Shown one piece after another: positions 7,255 to 15,212 of a stretch of 64,000 bases of DNA. This DNA is from Solirubrobacter soli DSM 22325 (GTDB taxonomy: Bacteria > Actinomycetota > Thermoleophilia > Solirubrobacterales > Solirubrobacteraceae): NCBI RefSeq assembly GCF_000423665.1, contig NZ_KE384072.1, positions 186,001 through 250,000 of the forward strand. The letters are read 5' to 3'. How positions within the stretch are numbered: the first letter of the stretch is position 1; every line of letters begins with the position of its first letter. The notes beneath the pieces are model-generated. The model was not told the origin of the DNA. It saw nothing but the letters and a program-made list of their open reading frames with translations, and did not search any database. The position numbers were made by a program, and so were the translations under genes.

Positions 7255-8193
7255 ATGATCGGACGAGCGCTCTTGATCGCCGCGGCCGTCGCCGCCCCTG
7301 CACAGGCGCAGGACGCGCCCCCGCGGCTGGCAGCGCCCGCCGACTGCCCCATGAACCCGAACTGCGTCCCCGGGCTCAAACGCAGCTACGACGTCGACGC
7401 GACGCCGCACCTGGTCAAGCTGACCGACCCGGACGCCGGGATCCAGGCGCTCGACGACGGCGTCGGGGAGGTCGCCGTCGCGTTCACGTCCAACCCCGCG
7501 CTCTCGCGGCCCGACATCCTCACGCTGCGCGACGACAAGCACATGGTCGGTCCCGACCGCGTCCTGCCGGTCGTGCGAACCGCGCTGCTCGACCGCTACG
7601 GATCGGCGCTCAGGCGGCGCCTGAACGAGACCTCACGCCTGCTCAGCACGCTCAAGCTGCGTGGCCTCAACCAGCAGGTGTTCGACGGGCGGGCGCCGGA
7701 GGCCGTGGGCGGGGAGTTCGTCGACGCCAACGGCCTCGGCGGCAACGCCAAGCGCCGGCCGGGGCCGCGGATCGTCGTCGGGTTCCAGGAGTTCGACGAG
7801 AACAAGACGCTCGCGTATCTGTACGCCGAGTCGTTGCGCGCGGACGGGTTCCGGGTCACCGTGCGCTCGGGCGGCGGCCTGCGCAAGGAGACGCTCGCTT
7901 CGCTGAAGGCGGGCCGGATCGGCATGTATCCCGCATACTCGGGCTCGCTGCTCGAGTACCTCGGCGGGAAGACGCTGCGGAGCGCGCTCGCGAAGCTGCG
8001 CGCCGAGCCGCTGCAGCAGTCGCGCGCGCAGAACCGCAACGCGTTCGCGATGAAGAAGGACCGCGCGGCCGCGCTCGGGATCCGGACGCTCTCCGACCTC
8101 GCGCGCGTCTGGAAGGCCGCGTCGCTAGGCCGCTTCGATCGCCTCGCGGGCCAACGACCGGAGCGCCGCCAGGCGCTCGGCCGGGTGCAATGA
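7255..8193 (+). CDS. Secreted OpuAC-type substrate-binding protein with its two halves in swapped order
   Basis: A 312-residue protein with a signal peptide (MIGRALLIAAAVAAPAQAQ). Residues about 20-160 resemble the second half of an OpuAC glycine-betaine/choline-binding domain: ADCPMNPNCVPGLKRSY, QALDDGVGEVAVAFTSNPAL, LRDDKHMVGPDRVLPVVR, then LNQQVFDGRAPEAV. Residues about 172-290 resemble the first half: IVVGFQEFDENKTLAYLYAE, LKAGRIGMYPAYSGSLLEYL, then NRNAFAMKKDRAAALGIRTL and SDLAR. Together they cover one domain in circularly permuted order. The last 69 nt overlap the ParB-like gene on the other strand and read as unrelated tail. No permease or ATPase gene is nearby. It may be a functional permutant or a remnant of a tandem two-domain protein. 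Confidence 0.7.
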   Translation: MIGRALLIAAAVAAPAQAQDAPPRLAAPADCPMNPNCVPGLKRSYDVDATPHLVKLTDPDAGIQALDDGVGEVAVAFTSNPALSRPDILTLRDDKHMVGPDRVLPVVRTALLDRYGSALRRRLNETSRLLSTLKLRGLNQQVFDGRAPEAVGGEFVDANGLGGNAKRRPGPRIVVGFQEFDENKTLAYLYAESLRADGFRVTVRSGGGLRKETLASLKAGRIGMYPAYSGSLLEYLGGKTLRSALAKLRAEPLQQSRAQNRNAFAMKKDRAAALGIRTLSDLARVWKAASLGRFDRLAGQRPERRQALGRVQ

Positions 8194-9234
8194 GCGGGCG
8201 TACTCGTGCGCGTCGGCCTCGCCGGCGATCCGCAGGACCTTGCGCGAGCGCTCCGTTGCGGAGTGGAAGAGGAACGCGCCGAGGATGTAGCCGTCGACGT
8301 CGGCGTCGCTGATCCGCGACACGGCGGTGCTCGACGGCGGGGCCGAGTGGTACTCCGGCTCGCGCGCGGGCTCGCTCGGGTCGTAGTCGTCGCGCTGGCG
8401 CCCCGCCTCGCGGCGCGCGGCGTCCATCTCGTCGGCGACCTGCCGGTGGTCGTCGGCGAGCGGCGGCACGTAGCCGACGCCGTACTTGAGCTCGACGCCG
8501 GTCAAGCCGCCGTTGGCGTGCTCCTCGACCAGCTCCTCGGCCTTCTCGGCGGACACGTCGCCGCGGGCGATCCCGCGGCGGACGAAGTCGGCGGCGGTGA
8601 ACGAGAGGTCGCCGTTCTCGACGCGCTCGACGATCGCCTCCGGCAGCTCGAGCAGCCGCAGTGCCTTGCGCGTCCAGGCCGGCGGGGCGCCGACGATGCG
8701 CGAGACCTCCGCGGCGGTCAGGTCCGGGTCCTCGGCCATGATCAGCCGCGCGGCGCGGGCGAACGCGACCGGCTCGGGCTTGGTCTGGTGGAAGTTCTCG
8801 GCGAACTGCATCGAGAGCGCCTCGCGGCGCGAGATGCCGTCGACGACGGTGAAGCGCCACTCGGAGTCCTCGCCGTCGGCCTGGTCGAGCAGCCGCAGCG
8901 CCGCGTAGCGCCGGTTGCCGGCCAATAGCTCGTACGGGATCTCCCCGTCGCCGGTCTCGCGCACCAGCGGCGGGTGCAGGAGCCCGGTCTCGCGGATCGA
9001 GACGGCGAGTTCGTGCAGGTCCTCCAACGCGCCCGTGCGCATGTTCGTCATCACGCGCACCTCGTCGAGGCGGGCGAGGATCGGGCGGTGGGCCTTGGCG
9101 GCGGTGTCGGCGACCGGGGCGCGCCGGAGGTCCTCCCCCAGCGCTTCACGCGCCTTGCGGGCCTCCTCCTCGCGCATCTGCGCGACGGCTTCCTCGGCTT
9201 CTTGGAGCTTGTCTACGGACATCGGGCGCGACAC
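8125..9234 (-). CDS. ParB/RepB/Spo0J-type nuclease-HTH domain protein, orphan
   Basis: A 369-residue protein with a ParB N-terminal CTPase/nuclease-like domain (LHELAVSIRETGLLHPPLVR, then ELLAGNRRYAALRLL with the GxxRxxA box, and MQFAENFHQTKPEPVAFARA). A ParB-type HTH follows (LTAAEVSRIVGAPPAWTRKA). The C-terminal 120 residues are not typical ParB dimerisation sequence. GTG at 9234 follows the SDR stop directly; ATG at 9222 is an alternative. No parA or parS-like site is seen next to it, so it is probably an accessory regulator rather than the chromosomal partition protein. Confidence 0.75.
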   Translation of the reverse strand: MSRPMSVDKLQEAEEAVAQMREEEARKAREALGEDLRRAPVADTAAKAHRPILARLDEVRVMTNMRTGALEDLHELAVSIRETGLLHPPLVRETGDGEIPYELLAGNRRYAALRLLDQADGEDSEWRFTVVDGISRREALSMQFAENFHQTKPEPVAFARAARLIMAEDPDLTAAEVSRIVGAPPAWTRKALRLLELPEAIVERVENGDLSFTAADFVRRGIARGDVSAEKAEELVEEHANGGLTGVELKYGVGYVPPLADDHRQVADEMDAARREAGRQRDDYDPSEPAREPEYHSAPPSSTAVSRISDADVDGYILGAFLFHSATERSRKVLRIAGEADAHEYARSLHPAERLAALRSLAREAIEAA

Positions 9235-10050
9235 TCAAGCAGGCGCGCCGGATAGTCCCTCGACCGTTTCCCAGAAACTGCGGCGATCTGTTTCGGACTC
9301 CCGGTGCAGCCCGAGGTAATGCTCCGGACGGGGCGCGCGGTCGTGCCAGAAGCGCCCCGATGGGACGTCCGCGCCGCACAGCCACACGAACGTGTCCGCG
9401 CCCTGCTGCGGGGTGCGCAGGATCGGGCGGGTGAGCTTGGAGAAGCCGGGAAGCGAGTGCGTGATGCCGGGCGTGTCGACCCACCCCGGATGGCCGCTGG
9501 ACGCGTGCACCCCGCGCCTCGCCCACTCCCCCGCCAGCACGACCTGCATCCGCTTGGTGCGGGCGTACGCGGTCACGCCTTTGTACTCGCCCTTGGCGTA
9601 CTCGACGTCGTCGGTGACGAGCTTCTGTGTGTACATCCCGCCCGACGACACCCAGATCGAGCGTTCGGCCGGCAGCAGCTTCGTGAACAGGTGCGGGCCG
9701 AGGACGTGGGTGGCGAGGGCGAGCTCGTGGCCCTCGGCGGTCAGGGTGCGCGAGGGCGGCATCACACCCGCGTTGTGGATGACCGCGTGCAGCGGCCCTT
9801 CCCACCTCGCGGCGAAGGCGCGCACCTCGGCCAGCAGGCTCACATCGAGCTTGTGCACCGCGAACGGCAGCGCCGCGTCCCCGCGCACCGCCACGTGCAC
9901 CGTCGCCCCGGCACGCGCGAGCCCGTCCGCGATCGCCCGCCCGAGGCCGCTCTTCGCGCCCGTGACGAGCACGACCTTGCCGTCGAGCCGCGGCATCGGT
10001 CCCCACGACCGCCGCCGCAGGAGGTAGCCGACGTTCCCGTAAGTCACCAT
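9235..10050 (-). CDS. Short-chain dehydrogenase/reductase (DHRS12/retinol-dehydrogenase-like)
   Basis: A 271-residue Rossmann-fold oxidoreductase. The cofactor loop is VTGAKSGLGRAIA, the NAG motif is VIHNAGVMPP, and the catalytic segment is SIWVSSGGMYTQK with YARTKRM supplying the Tyr-x-x-x-Lys pair. PGWVDTPGI follows. An N-terminal extension MVTYGNVGYLLRRRSWGPMP precedes the nucleotide-binding fold, as in DHRS12-type members. It is divergent from the FAD dehydrogenase with only 7 nt between starts and is followed immediately by the ParB-like gene. The substrate is not predictable. Confidence 0.85.
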   Translation of the reverse strand: MVTYGNVGYLLRRRSWGPMPRLDGKVVLVTGAKSGLGRAIADGLARAGATVHVAVRGDAALPFAVHKLDVSLLAEVRAFAARWEGPLHAVIHNAGVMPPSRTLTAEGHELALATHVLGPHLFTKLLPAERSIWVSSGGMYTQKLVTDDVEYAKGEYKGVTAYARTKRMQVVLAGEWARRGVHASSGHPGWVDTPGITHSLPGFSKLTRPILRTPQQGADTFVWLCGADVPSGRFWHDRAPRPEHYLGLHRESETDRRSFWETVEGLSGAPA

Positions 10051-10057
10051 CTACGCG

Positions 10058-11677
10058 ATGGACGCCGATGTGATCGTCGTGGGCGGAGGGCTGGCCGGCC
10101 TGGTGGCGACGGCCGAGCTCGCCGCGGCCGGCAAGCGCGTGATCCTCGTCGAGCAGGAGCCGGAGGCCTCGCTCGGCGGGCAGGCGTTCTGGTCGCTCGG
10201 CGGGCTCTTCATGGTCGATAGTCCGGAGCAGCGGCGTCTACGGATCAAGGACTCGCGCGAGCTGGCGTGGCAGGACTGGCTCGGAACCGCCGGCTTCGAC
10301 CGGCCCGACGACCTGTGGCCGCGGCGCTGGGCCGAGGCGTACGTCGACTTCGCCTCCGGCGAGAAGCGCGCGTGGCTGAGCGGCATGGGCGTCAAATGGG
10401 TGCCGAACGTCGGCTGGGCCGAACGGGGCGGGTACGGAGCGATCGGGCACGGCAACTCCGTCCCGCGCTTCCACCTCACCTGGGGGACCGGGCCGGGCGT
10501 GCTCGAGCCGTTCCTGGAGCGCCTCGGGGGCGCCGACGTGCGCTTCCGCCACCAGGTCGACGAGCTGAGCGTCACCGCCGGCGCCGTCGACGGCGTCAAG
10601 GGCACGATCCTCGCGCCCGATGCCGCGCGGCGCGGCGCGCCGAGCAACCGCGACGCCGTCGGGTCGTTCGAGCTGCACGCGGGCGCGGTGATCGTCACCT
10701 CGGGCGGCATCGGCGGCAATCACGAGCTGGTACGGCGCAACTGGCCGGAGCGGCTCGGCAAGGCACCGCGACGCATGGTCTCCGGCGTCCCCGCCCACGT
10801 CGACGGCCGCATGATCGAGATCACGCGGAAGGCGGGCGGAACGGTCATCCACCCCGACCGGATGTGGCACTACACGGAGGGGATCCGCAATTGGGCGCCG
10901 ATCTGGCCCGACCACGGCATCCGCATCCTCCCCGGCCCGTCCTCGCTGTGGCTCGACGCGACCGGCAACCGCCTCCCGGTCCCGCTGTTCCCCGGCTTCG
11001 ACACGCTCGGCACGCTCGCCCACATCATGCGCACGGGCCACGAGCACACGTGGTTCATCCTCACGCAGAAGATCATCGAGAAGGAGTTCGCGCTCTCCGG
11101 CTCCGAGCAGAACCCGGACATCACCGGCAAGAGCGTGCGCGAGCTGCTCAAGACCCGTATCGGGGGCGGTGCGCCGCCGCCGGTCGAGGCGTTCAAGCGC
11201 CACGGCGAGGACTTCGTGGTGGCGGCCGACCTCCCGGCGCTCGTCAAGGGCATGAACGGCATCAGCGACGTCCAGTTGGACTACGAGCGCATCGAGGCCG
11301 AGGTCGTCGCCCGCGACCGCGAGCTCGACAACCCGTACACGAAGGACCTGCAGGTGACCGCGATCCACGGCGCGCGGCGCTATCTCAGCGACCGCATCAC
11401 GCGCGTCGCGACGCCGCACAAGCTGCTCGACCCCGCCGCGGGCCCGCTGATCGCGGTCAAGCTGCACATCCTCACCCGCAAGACGCTCGGCGGCCTGCAC
11501 ACGGACCTCGATGCCCGCGTGCTGAACACCGAGGGCGAGCCGGTTCCCGGGCTGTACGCCGCGGGCGAGGTCACCGGCTTCGGGGGCGGCGGGATGCACG
11601 GCTACCGCGCGCTGGAGGGGACCTTCCTCGGCGGCTGCCTGTTCAGCGGGAGGACGGCGGGCCGCGCGTTGCGGTGA
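10058..11677 (+). CDS. FAD-binding dehydrogenase (KstD/fumarate-reductase-like flavoprotein)
   Basis: A 539-residue flavoprotein. The N-terminal DADVIVVGGGLAGLVATAEL is the GxGxxG ADP-binding motif, followed by EASLGGQAFWSLGG. The C-terminal FAD segment is LYAAGEVTGFGGGGMHGYRA with EGTFLGGCLFSGRTAG. Overall it matches the putative FAD-binding dehydrogenase group related to 3-ketosteroid-delta1-dehydrogenase. Members oxidise or reduce C-C bonds next to a carbonyl; the substrate here is unknown. The last 76 nt overlap the convergent DUF6328 gene. It is divergent from the SDR gene, with which it may share a 7-bp promoter spacer. Confidence 0.88.
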   Translation: MDADVIVVGGGLAGLVATAELAAAGKRVILVEQEPEASLGGQAFWSLGGLFMVDSPEQRRLRIKDSRELAWQDWLGTAGFDRPDDLWPRRWAEAYVDFASGEKRAWLSGMGVKWVPNVGWAERGGYGAIGHGNSVPRFHLTWGTGPGVLEPFLERLGGADVRFRHQVDELSVTAGAVDGVKGTILAPDAARRGAPSNRDAVGSFELHAGAVIVTSGGIGGNHELVRRNWPERLGKAPRRMVSGVPAHVDGRMIEITRKAGGTVIHPDRMWHYTEGIRNWAPIWPDHGIRILPGPSSLWLDATGNRLPVPLFPGFDTLGTLAHIMRTGHEHTWFILTQKIIEKEFALSGSEQNPDITGKSVRELLKTRIGGGAPPPVEAFKRHGEDFVVAADLPALVKGMNGISDVQLDYERIEAEVVARDRELDNPYTKDLQVTAIHGARRYLSDRITRVATPHKLLDPAAGPLIAVKLHILTRKTLGGLHTDLDARVLNTEGEPVPGLYAAGEVTGFGGGGMHGYRALEGTFLGGCLFSGRTAGRALR

Positions 11678-12153
11678 AGCCGCCAGCGGCGCAGCAGCGG
11701 CTGGACGTACCACGTCCACAGCGCGCCCAGAGCGGCGACGGCGCCGACCACGCCGGCCACCGGGCTCTGCAGCAGGACGACCGAGACGAACAGCAGCGCG
11801 CCGACCATCGCGAGCGCCACGGCGGCCAGGCCGGCGATCGCGTAGCGGTTGGCCATCCGCACGACGTGCTCCTTGTCGTTGCAGCGGAAGAGCATGCGGT
11901 GCTGGGCACTCGGAGCGATCAGCAGCATCGCCGCCAGCCCCGCGGTGCAGAGCGTCGCGAGATAGAGGTGGCGCTGGGCGGGTCCGACGTGGCCGAAGCG
12001 CGCGGTGAACGGCACCGTCAGCAGGAAGCCGAACAGCACCTGCACGCCGGTCTGGGCGACGCGGACCTCCTGCAGCAGCTCGGCCAGGTGGCGATCCGTC
12101 CGCTCGTGCGGCGTCTCGTTGCGGGTGGATAACTCAGGTGCGAGGCGGCTCAT
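11602..12153 (-). CDS. DUF6328 family four-span membrane protein
   Basis: A 183-residue protein with the DUF6328 pattern: an N-terminal basic/acidic region ERTDRHLAELLQEVRVAQTG, a first span VLFGFLLTVPFTARF, then LYLATLCTAGLAAMLLIAPS, a conserved HRMLFR loop, and spans IAGLAAVALAMVGALLFVSV and GVVGAVAALGALWTWYVQPL. These are actinobacterial inner-membrane proteins sometimes labelled as antiporter-like; the role is unproven. It overlaps the alditol oxidase end by 20 nt and is its probable operon partner. The C-terminal 25 residues lie antisense to the FAD dehydrogenase. Confidence 0.8.
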   Translation of the reverse strand: MSRLAPELSTRNETPHERTDRHLAELLQEVRVAQTGVQVLFGFLLTVPFTARFGHVGPAQRHLYLATLCTAGLAAMLLIAPSAQHRMLFRCNDKEHVVRMANRYAIAGLAAVALAMVGALLFVSVVLLQSPVAGVVGAVAALGALWTWYVQPLLRRWRLHRNARPAVLPLNRQPPRKVPSSAR

Positions 12154-13357
12154 CGTGGTCGAGCGCCCGCCGCAACCACGCGTCGCGGAACGTCCCGCCC
12201 GGGTCGAAGCGCTCGACCAGCGCGTAGAAGTCGTCCGCGCGCGGATACTGCGGCGCGCTCAGGAACACTTTGCCCCAGTGCGGGCGCGCCTGAAACACCG
12301 AAAACGCGGCCTCAAGGGGCGCGAGGGCGGTCTCGACCGCCTCCTGATCGCGGATCCACGTGAAGTGGAAGCCCACCGTGTCGCGCTCGTACATCGGGCT
12401 CATCCACAGCGCGTCGGCGGCGATCGTGCGGATCTCGCACACCTGCAGGACCGGGCGGAGCCGGTCGCCCAGCGCGCGCAGCGCACAGACCGCGTCCACA
12501 GCGTGTTCGCGGGGCAGGAGGTACTCGCTCTGGATCTCCTCGCCGTTGGACGGCGTGAAGCCCATGCGGAAGTGCGGCAGCCGGTCCCACCACGGCCCGG
12601 GGACGCCACGTTGCGCGGTCGCGTTGACCGGGTCCATGCCGATGATCGGGTGACGCTCGACGGTCGCGGGCGTGGCGTCGAAGAGCGTGTCAACGTCGGT
12701 GGACGCCTTGACCCACACCGCGTCGACCGTCGCGCCCAGGCGCGTGAACGCGCTGACGCTGTAGCCCGCGCCGGTGATCGCGTCGAAGTGCTCGGCGAGC
12801 GCGTCCCAGGAGAGGCCCTCGAAGACGCGTTGGCGCAGCTCGAACGTGGGCTGGACGTCGAGCGTCAGGCGGGTGATGACGCCGAGCGCACCGAGGCCGA
12901 CGACGGCGCCGTCGAAATCCGCGTCGCCGCGGGCGAGGCGCACCACCTCGCCGTCCGAGCGCAGCAGCTCCAGGGCGCGCACCGCCGTGGCCAGGTTGCC
13001 GTTCGCGTTCCCCGAGCCGTGCGTCCCCGTCGCGATCGCGCCCGCCACGGAGATGTGCGGGAGCGACGCGAGGTTGTGCAGCGCGAGGCCGTGGCGGTCC
13101 AGCTCGACCGTCAGCTCGCCGTAGGTCAGGCCGGCGCCGAAGCTCACGCTGTCCCCGTCGATCGTCACGTCCGCCGGCAACGCGCGCAGCGACACCAGCG
13201 CATCCGCGTCGCCGATCGCGTTGAAGGAGTGGCGCGAGCCGAGCACGCGCAGGCTGCTCGCGCCCGTCACCACCTCACGCAGCGCGTCGAACGTCTGCGG
13301 GCGGTGGACCCGGGCCGCGCGGTAGGCGAAGTTCCCGGCCCAGTTATGTTCGGACAT
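12134..13357 (-). CDS. aldO: Alditol (xylitol/sorbitol) oxidase, covalent-FAD type
   Basis: A 407-residue VAO-family oxidase closely resembling Streptomyces AldO along its length (NWAGNFAY, LPHISVAGAIATGTHGSG, LGALGVITRLTLDVQP, GVPGPWWDRLPHFRMGFTPS, EIRTIAADALWMSP, RPHWGKVF). His43 in VLGSRHSFN matches the histidine that carries covalent FAD in AldO. The enzyme oxidises the terminal hydroxyl of alditols to the aldose with release of H2O2. The first codons overlap the upstream gene by 14 nt. The symbol is given by resemblance; related aldonolactone oxidases are the alternative. Confidence 0.88.
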   Translation of the reverse strand: MSEHNWAGNFAYRAARVHRPQTFDALREVVTGASSLRVLGSRHSFNAIGDADALVSLRALPADVTIDGDSVSFGAGLTYGELTVELDRHGLALHNLASLPHISVAGAIATGTHGSGNANGNLATAVRALELLRSDGEVVRLARGDADFDGAVVGLGALGVITRLTLDVQPTFELRQRVFEGLSWDALAEHFDAITGAGYSVSAFTRLGATVDAVWVKASTDVDTLFDATPATVERHPIIGMDPVNATAQRGVPGPWWDRLPHFRMGFTPSNGEEIQSEYLLPREHAVDAVCALRALGDRLRPVLQVCEIRTIAADALWMSPMYERDTVGFHFTWIRDQEAVETALAPLEAAFSVFQARPHWGKVFLSAPQYPRADDFYALVERFDPGGTFRDAWLRRALDHDEPPRT

Positions 13358-13739
13358 ACGAGAGCTCGAAGTCGAGCCGGAACTCGTCCTCGTCCGGGCC
13401 CTTGATCTCCCACCGGCCGTCGATCCGCCCGCCGCTGAACGCGCCGATGTAGCGCTGCGCGAAGTCCGGGTCGTCGCGCTCCAGCGTCCACGTGGTCCCG
13501 TCGAACGTCATCGCGTAGATCCGGGTCACGCCGCGCGAGTCGAAGTAGTGCTGGACGAAGTCGTCCCCGTCGGCCCCGATCAGGCACAACCCGTTCGGCG
13601 CCCCGGGCAGGTCGACCTCCGAGCGCTGGAGCAGGAACGCGCCGCCCAGCGTCCACTCGAAGGTCGTCACCGCTCGCGCGTCGCCGAGCGAGCTCTCGGT
13701 GTGCCAGGTGCCGACCAGCGGTTGTAGAGCTTGCATCAC
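13344..13739 (-). CDS. Small beta-barrel protein of DUF1579-like type
   Basis: A 131-residue protein beginning MMQALQPLVGTWHTESSLGD and containing a LVGTWHTE, TFEWTLGGAFLLQRSEVD and DGTTWTLERDDPDF pattern, typical of small beta-barrel proteins that assess sample weight (DUF1579/nitrobindin-like). It has no signal peptide or membrane span. It precedes and overlaps the alditol oxidase gene by 14 nt, so the two are co-transcribed. The function is unknown and the family label is tentative. Confidence 0.6.
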   Translation of the reverse strand: MMQALQPLVGTWHTESSLGDARAVTTFEWTLGGAFLLQRSEVDLPGAPNGLCLIGADGDDFVQHYFDSRGVTRIYAMTFDGTTWTLERDDPDFAQRYIGAFSGGRIDGRWEIKGPDEDEFRLDFELSYVRT

Positions 13740-13748
13740 GTCATTGCA

Positions 13749-15167
13749 TCACCGCGGCTTGACCGAGACCGTCCTCGTCGTCGTGGTGCGGTTGCCGGCG
13801 GCGTCGGCGGCGACGACCCGCACCCGGACCTTGACCGTCTTGCGCGGCTTGCCGACGACCTTCTTGGCGGGCTTGAGCGTGATGCTGCGGGCGCCGGTCA
13901 CGCCCACGAGGCTCTGCTTCGCCAGCGCGACGTTGTACGCGCTGATCCGGGCGCTGTTCACCGTCCCTTCGAGCGTGACGTCGAGCGAGACGGGCTCGCC
14001 GGCCGTCACCTTGACCTTCAAGCCCTTCAGGAACTCGGCGAGCTTGACCGTCTTGGGGGCGGTGAGGGTGATCGCAGGCGCGGTGGTGTCGCGGGCGGGG
14101 TCGTCGTCGGCGACCGTCAGCGTGGCGTTCGCGCCGGCCGTCGTCAGGGCGTCGGCGGGCCTGAGCGAGAGCGTGATCGTCCGGTCGGGGGCGTCGAGCG
14201 TGTCGTTCGCGATCGGGACGCTGAAGGACTTGACGGTCTCCCCCGGCTCGAACAGCAGCGGGCCGGTGACGTCCCCGGCGGTGTAGTTGACGAGGGTCGT
14301 CCCGGTCGTCGTGCCGCCGCGGACGACGCTGATCGTCGCCGTGCCGGCGCCCTCGCTCACCGTCGCGGCCGCGACGCCGAACGAGACCGTCGCGGGCGGG
14401 ACGACCGCCAGGCCCTCGAGCGCCGTCGCCGTGCGGCCGATCGGCGTCAGCGCGCCGGTCGCGAGGTCGACCCGCGACAGGTACGGGACCGTGAGCGACG
14501 CGGTGCGCGTGGTCACGTAGCCGGTGCCGGACGGCGAGATGTCGAAGTTCGCGGTCTCCGCCCCGCCGAAGGCGCCGAGGCCGAGCGGGCCGATCGTCGT
14601 CATCAGGCCGGTGTTCGGATTGGCCAGGGTGACGAGCGTCGCCGGCGTCGTCGCGATGCCGTAGAGCTTCGCGGCCGGGTCGTAGGCGACCGCGGTGACG
14701 CCGGAGGCGGCGGGGCTCAGGTCGGTGTCGACGGTCTGGACGCCGGTGGCCGGGTTCACCCGCAGGTTCTTGTCCGCGTCGTTGACGACGCGCAGGCGGT
14801 CGGCGACCGGGTTGAAGTCGACGCCGTACGCGTTGCCGTGGGGGATGTTGAACGGCGCACCGATCACGGTCGCGTTCCCGTTGCCGGGGTCGATCGTGTA
14901 CAGCCGCAGGGTGTCCGTCGCGCCTCCGTCGACCGCCGTGAGCGCGTACAGCCGGTCGCCGTTGCGGAAGTCGATGCCGACCACCCGCTCGGCCGGCCCC
15001 GCGGCGAGGCCGTTGATGCCGTGCGTGCTCGTGACCACGCCCGGGTTCGCGCTGTCGAACGTGATCAGCGCCTCGCCGCCGACGATGCCGACCATCGGCT
15101 CCGCGCCCGCCGGCGAGGCCGCGGTGCACACGACGAGAACAGTCAGGACACCAGCGCGCCGCCACAT
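13749..15167 (-). CDS. Secreted DUF4394 beta-propeller protein with Calx-beta domain
   Basis: A 472-residue exported protein with signal peptide MWRRAGVLTVLVVCTAASPAGA. Residues about 25-255 are a DUF4394 domain with repeated propeller-like motifs: GIDFRNGDRLYALTAVDGG, YGVDFNPVADRLRVVND and TAVAYDPAAKLYGIAT. Residues about 258-350 are a Calx-beta-type repeat (VSEGAGTATISVVRGG, then FSVPIANDTLDAPDRTITLS). The C-terminal part is a basic Ig-like region ending VSVKPR. It is likely an extracellular or wall-associated adhesive protein. It is divergent from the ROK gene. Confidence 0.8.
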   Translation of the reverse strand: MWRRAGVLTVLVVCTAASPAGAEPMVGIVGGEALITFDSANPGVVTSTHGINGLAAGPAERVVGIDFRNGDRLYALTAVDGGATDTLRLYTIDPGNGNATVIGAPFNIPHGNAYGVDFNPVADRLRVVNDADKNLRVNPATGVQTVDTDLSPAASGVTAVAYDPAAKLYGIATTPATLVTLANPNTGLMTTIGPLGLGAFGGAETANFDISPSGTGYVTTRTASLTVPYLSRVDLATGALTPIGRTATALEGLAVVPPATVSFGVAAATVSEGAGTATISVVRGGTTTGTTLVNYTAGDVTGPLLFEPGETVKSFSVPIANDTLDAPDRTITLSLRPADALTTAGANATLTVADDDPARDTTAPAITLTAPKTVKLAEFLKGLKVKVTAGEPVSLDVTLEGTVNSARISAYNVALAKQSLVGVTGARSITLKPAKKVVGKPRKTVKVRVRVVAADAAGNRTTTTRTVSVKPR

Positions 15168-15212
15168 CGGCGTGACCTCCGGGTTCGGGGGCGCGAGAAT
15201 CTATAGGAACCG

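Noticed and set aside
8125..9234. Chromosomal partition locus or replication origin
   Set aside because: No parA, dnaA, parS-like sites or DnaA-box clusters were seen nearby.
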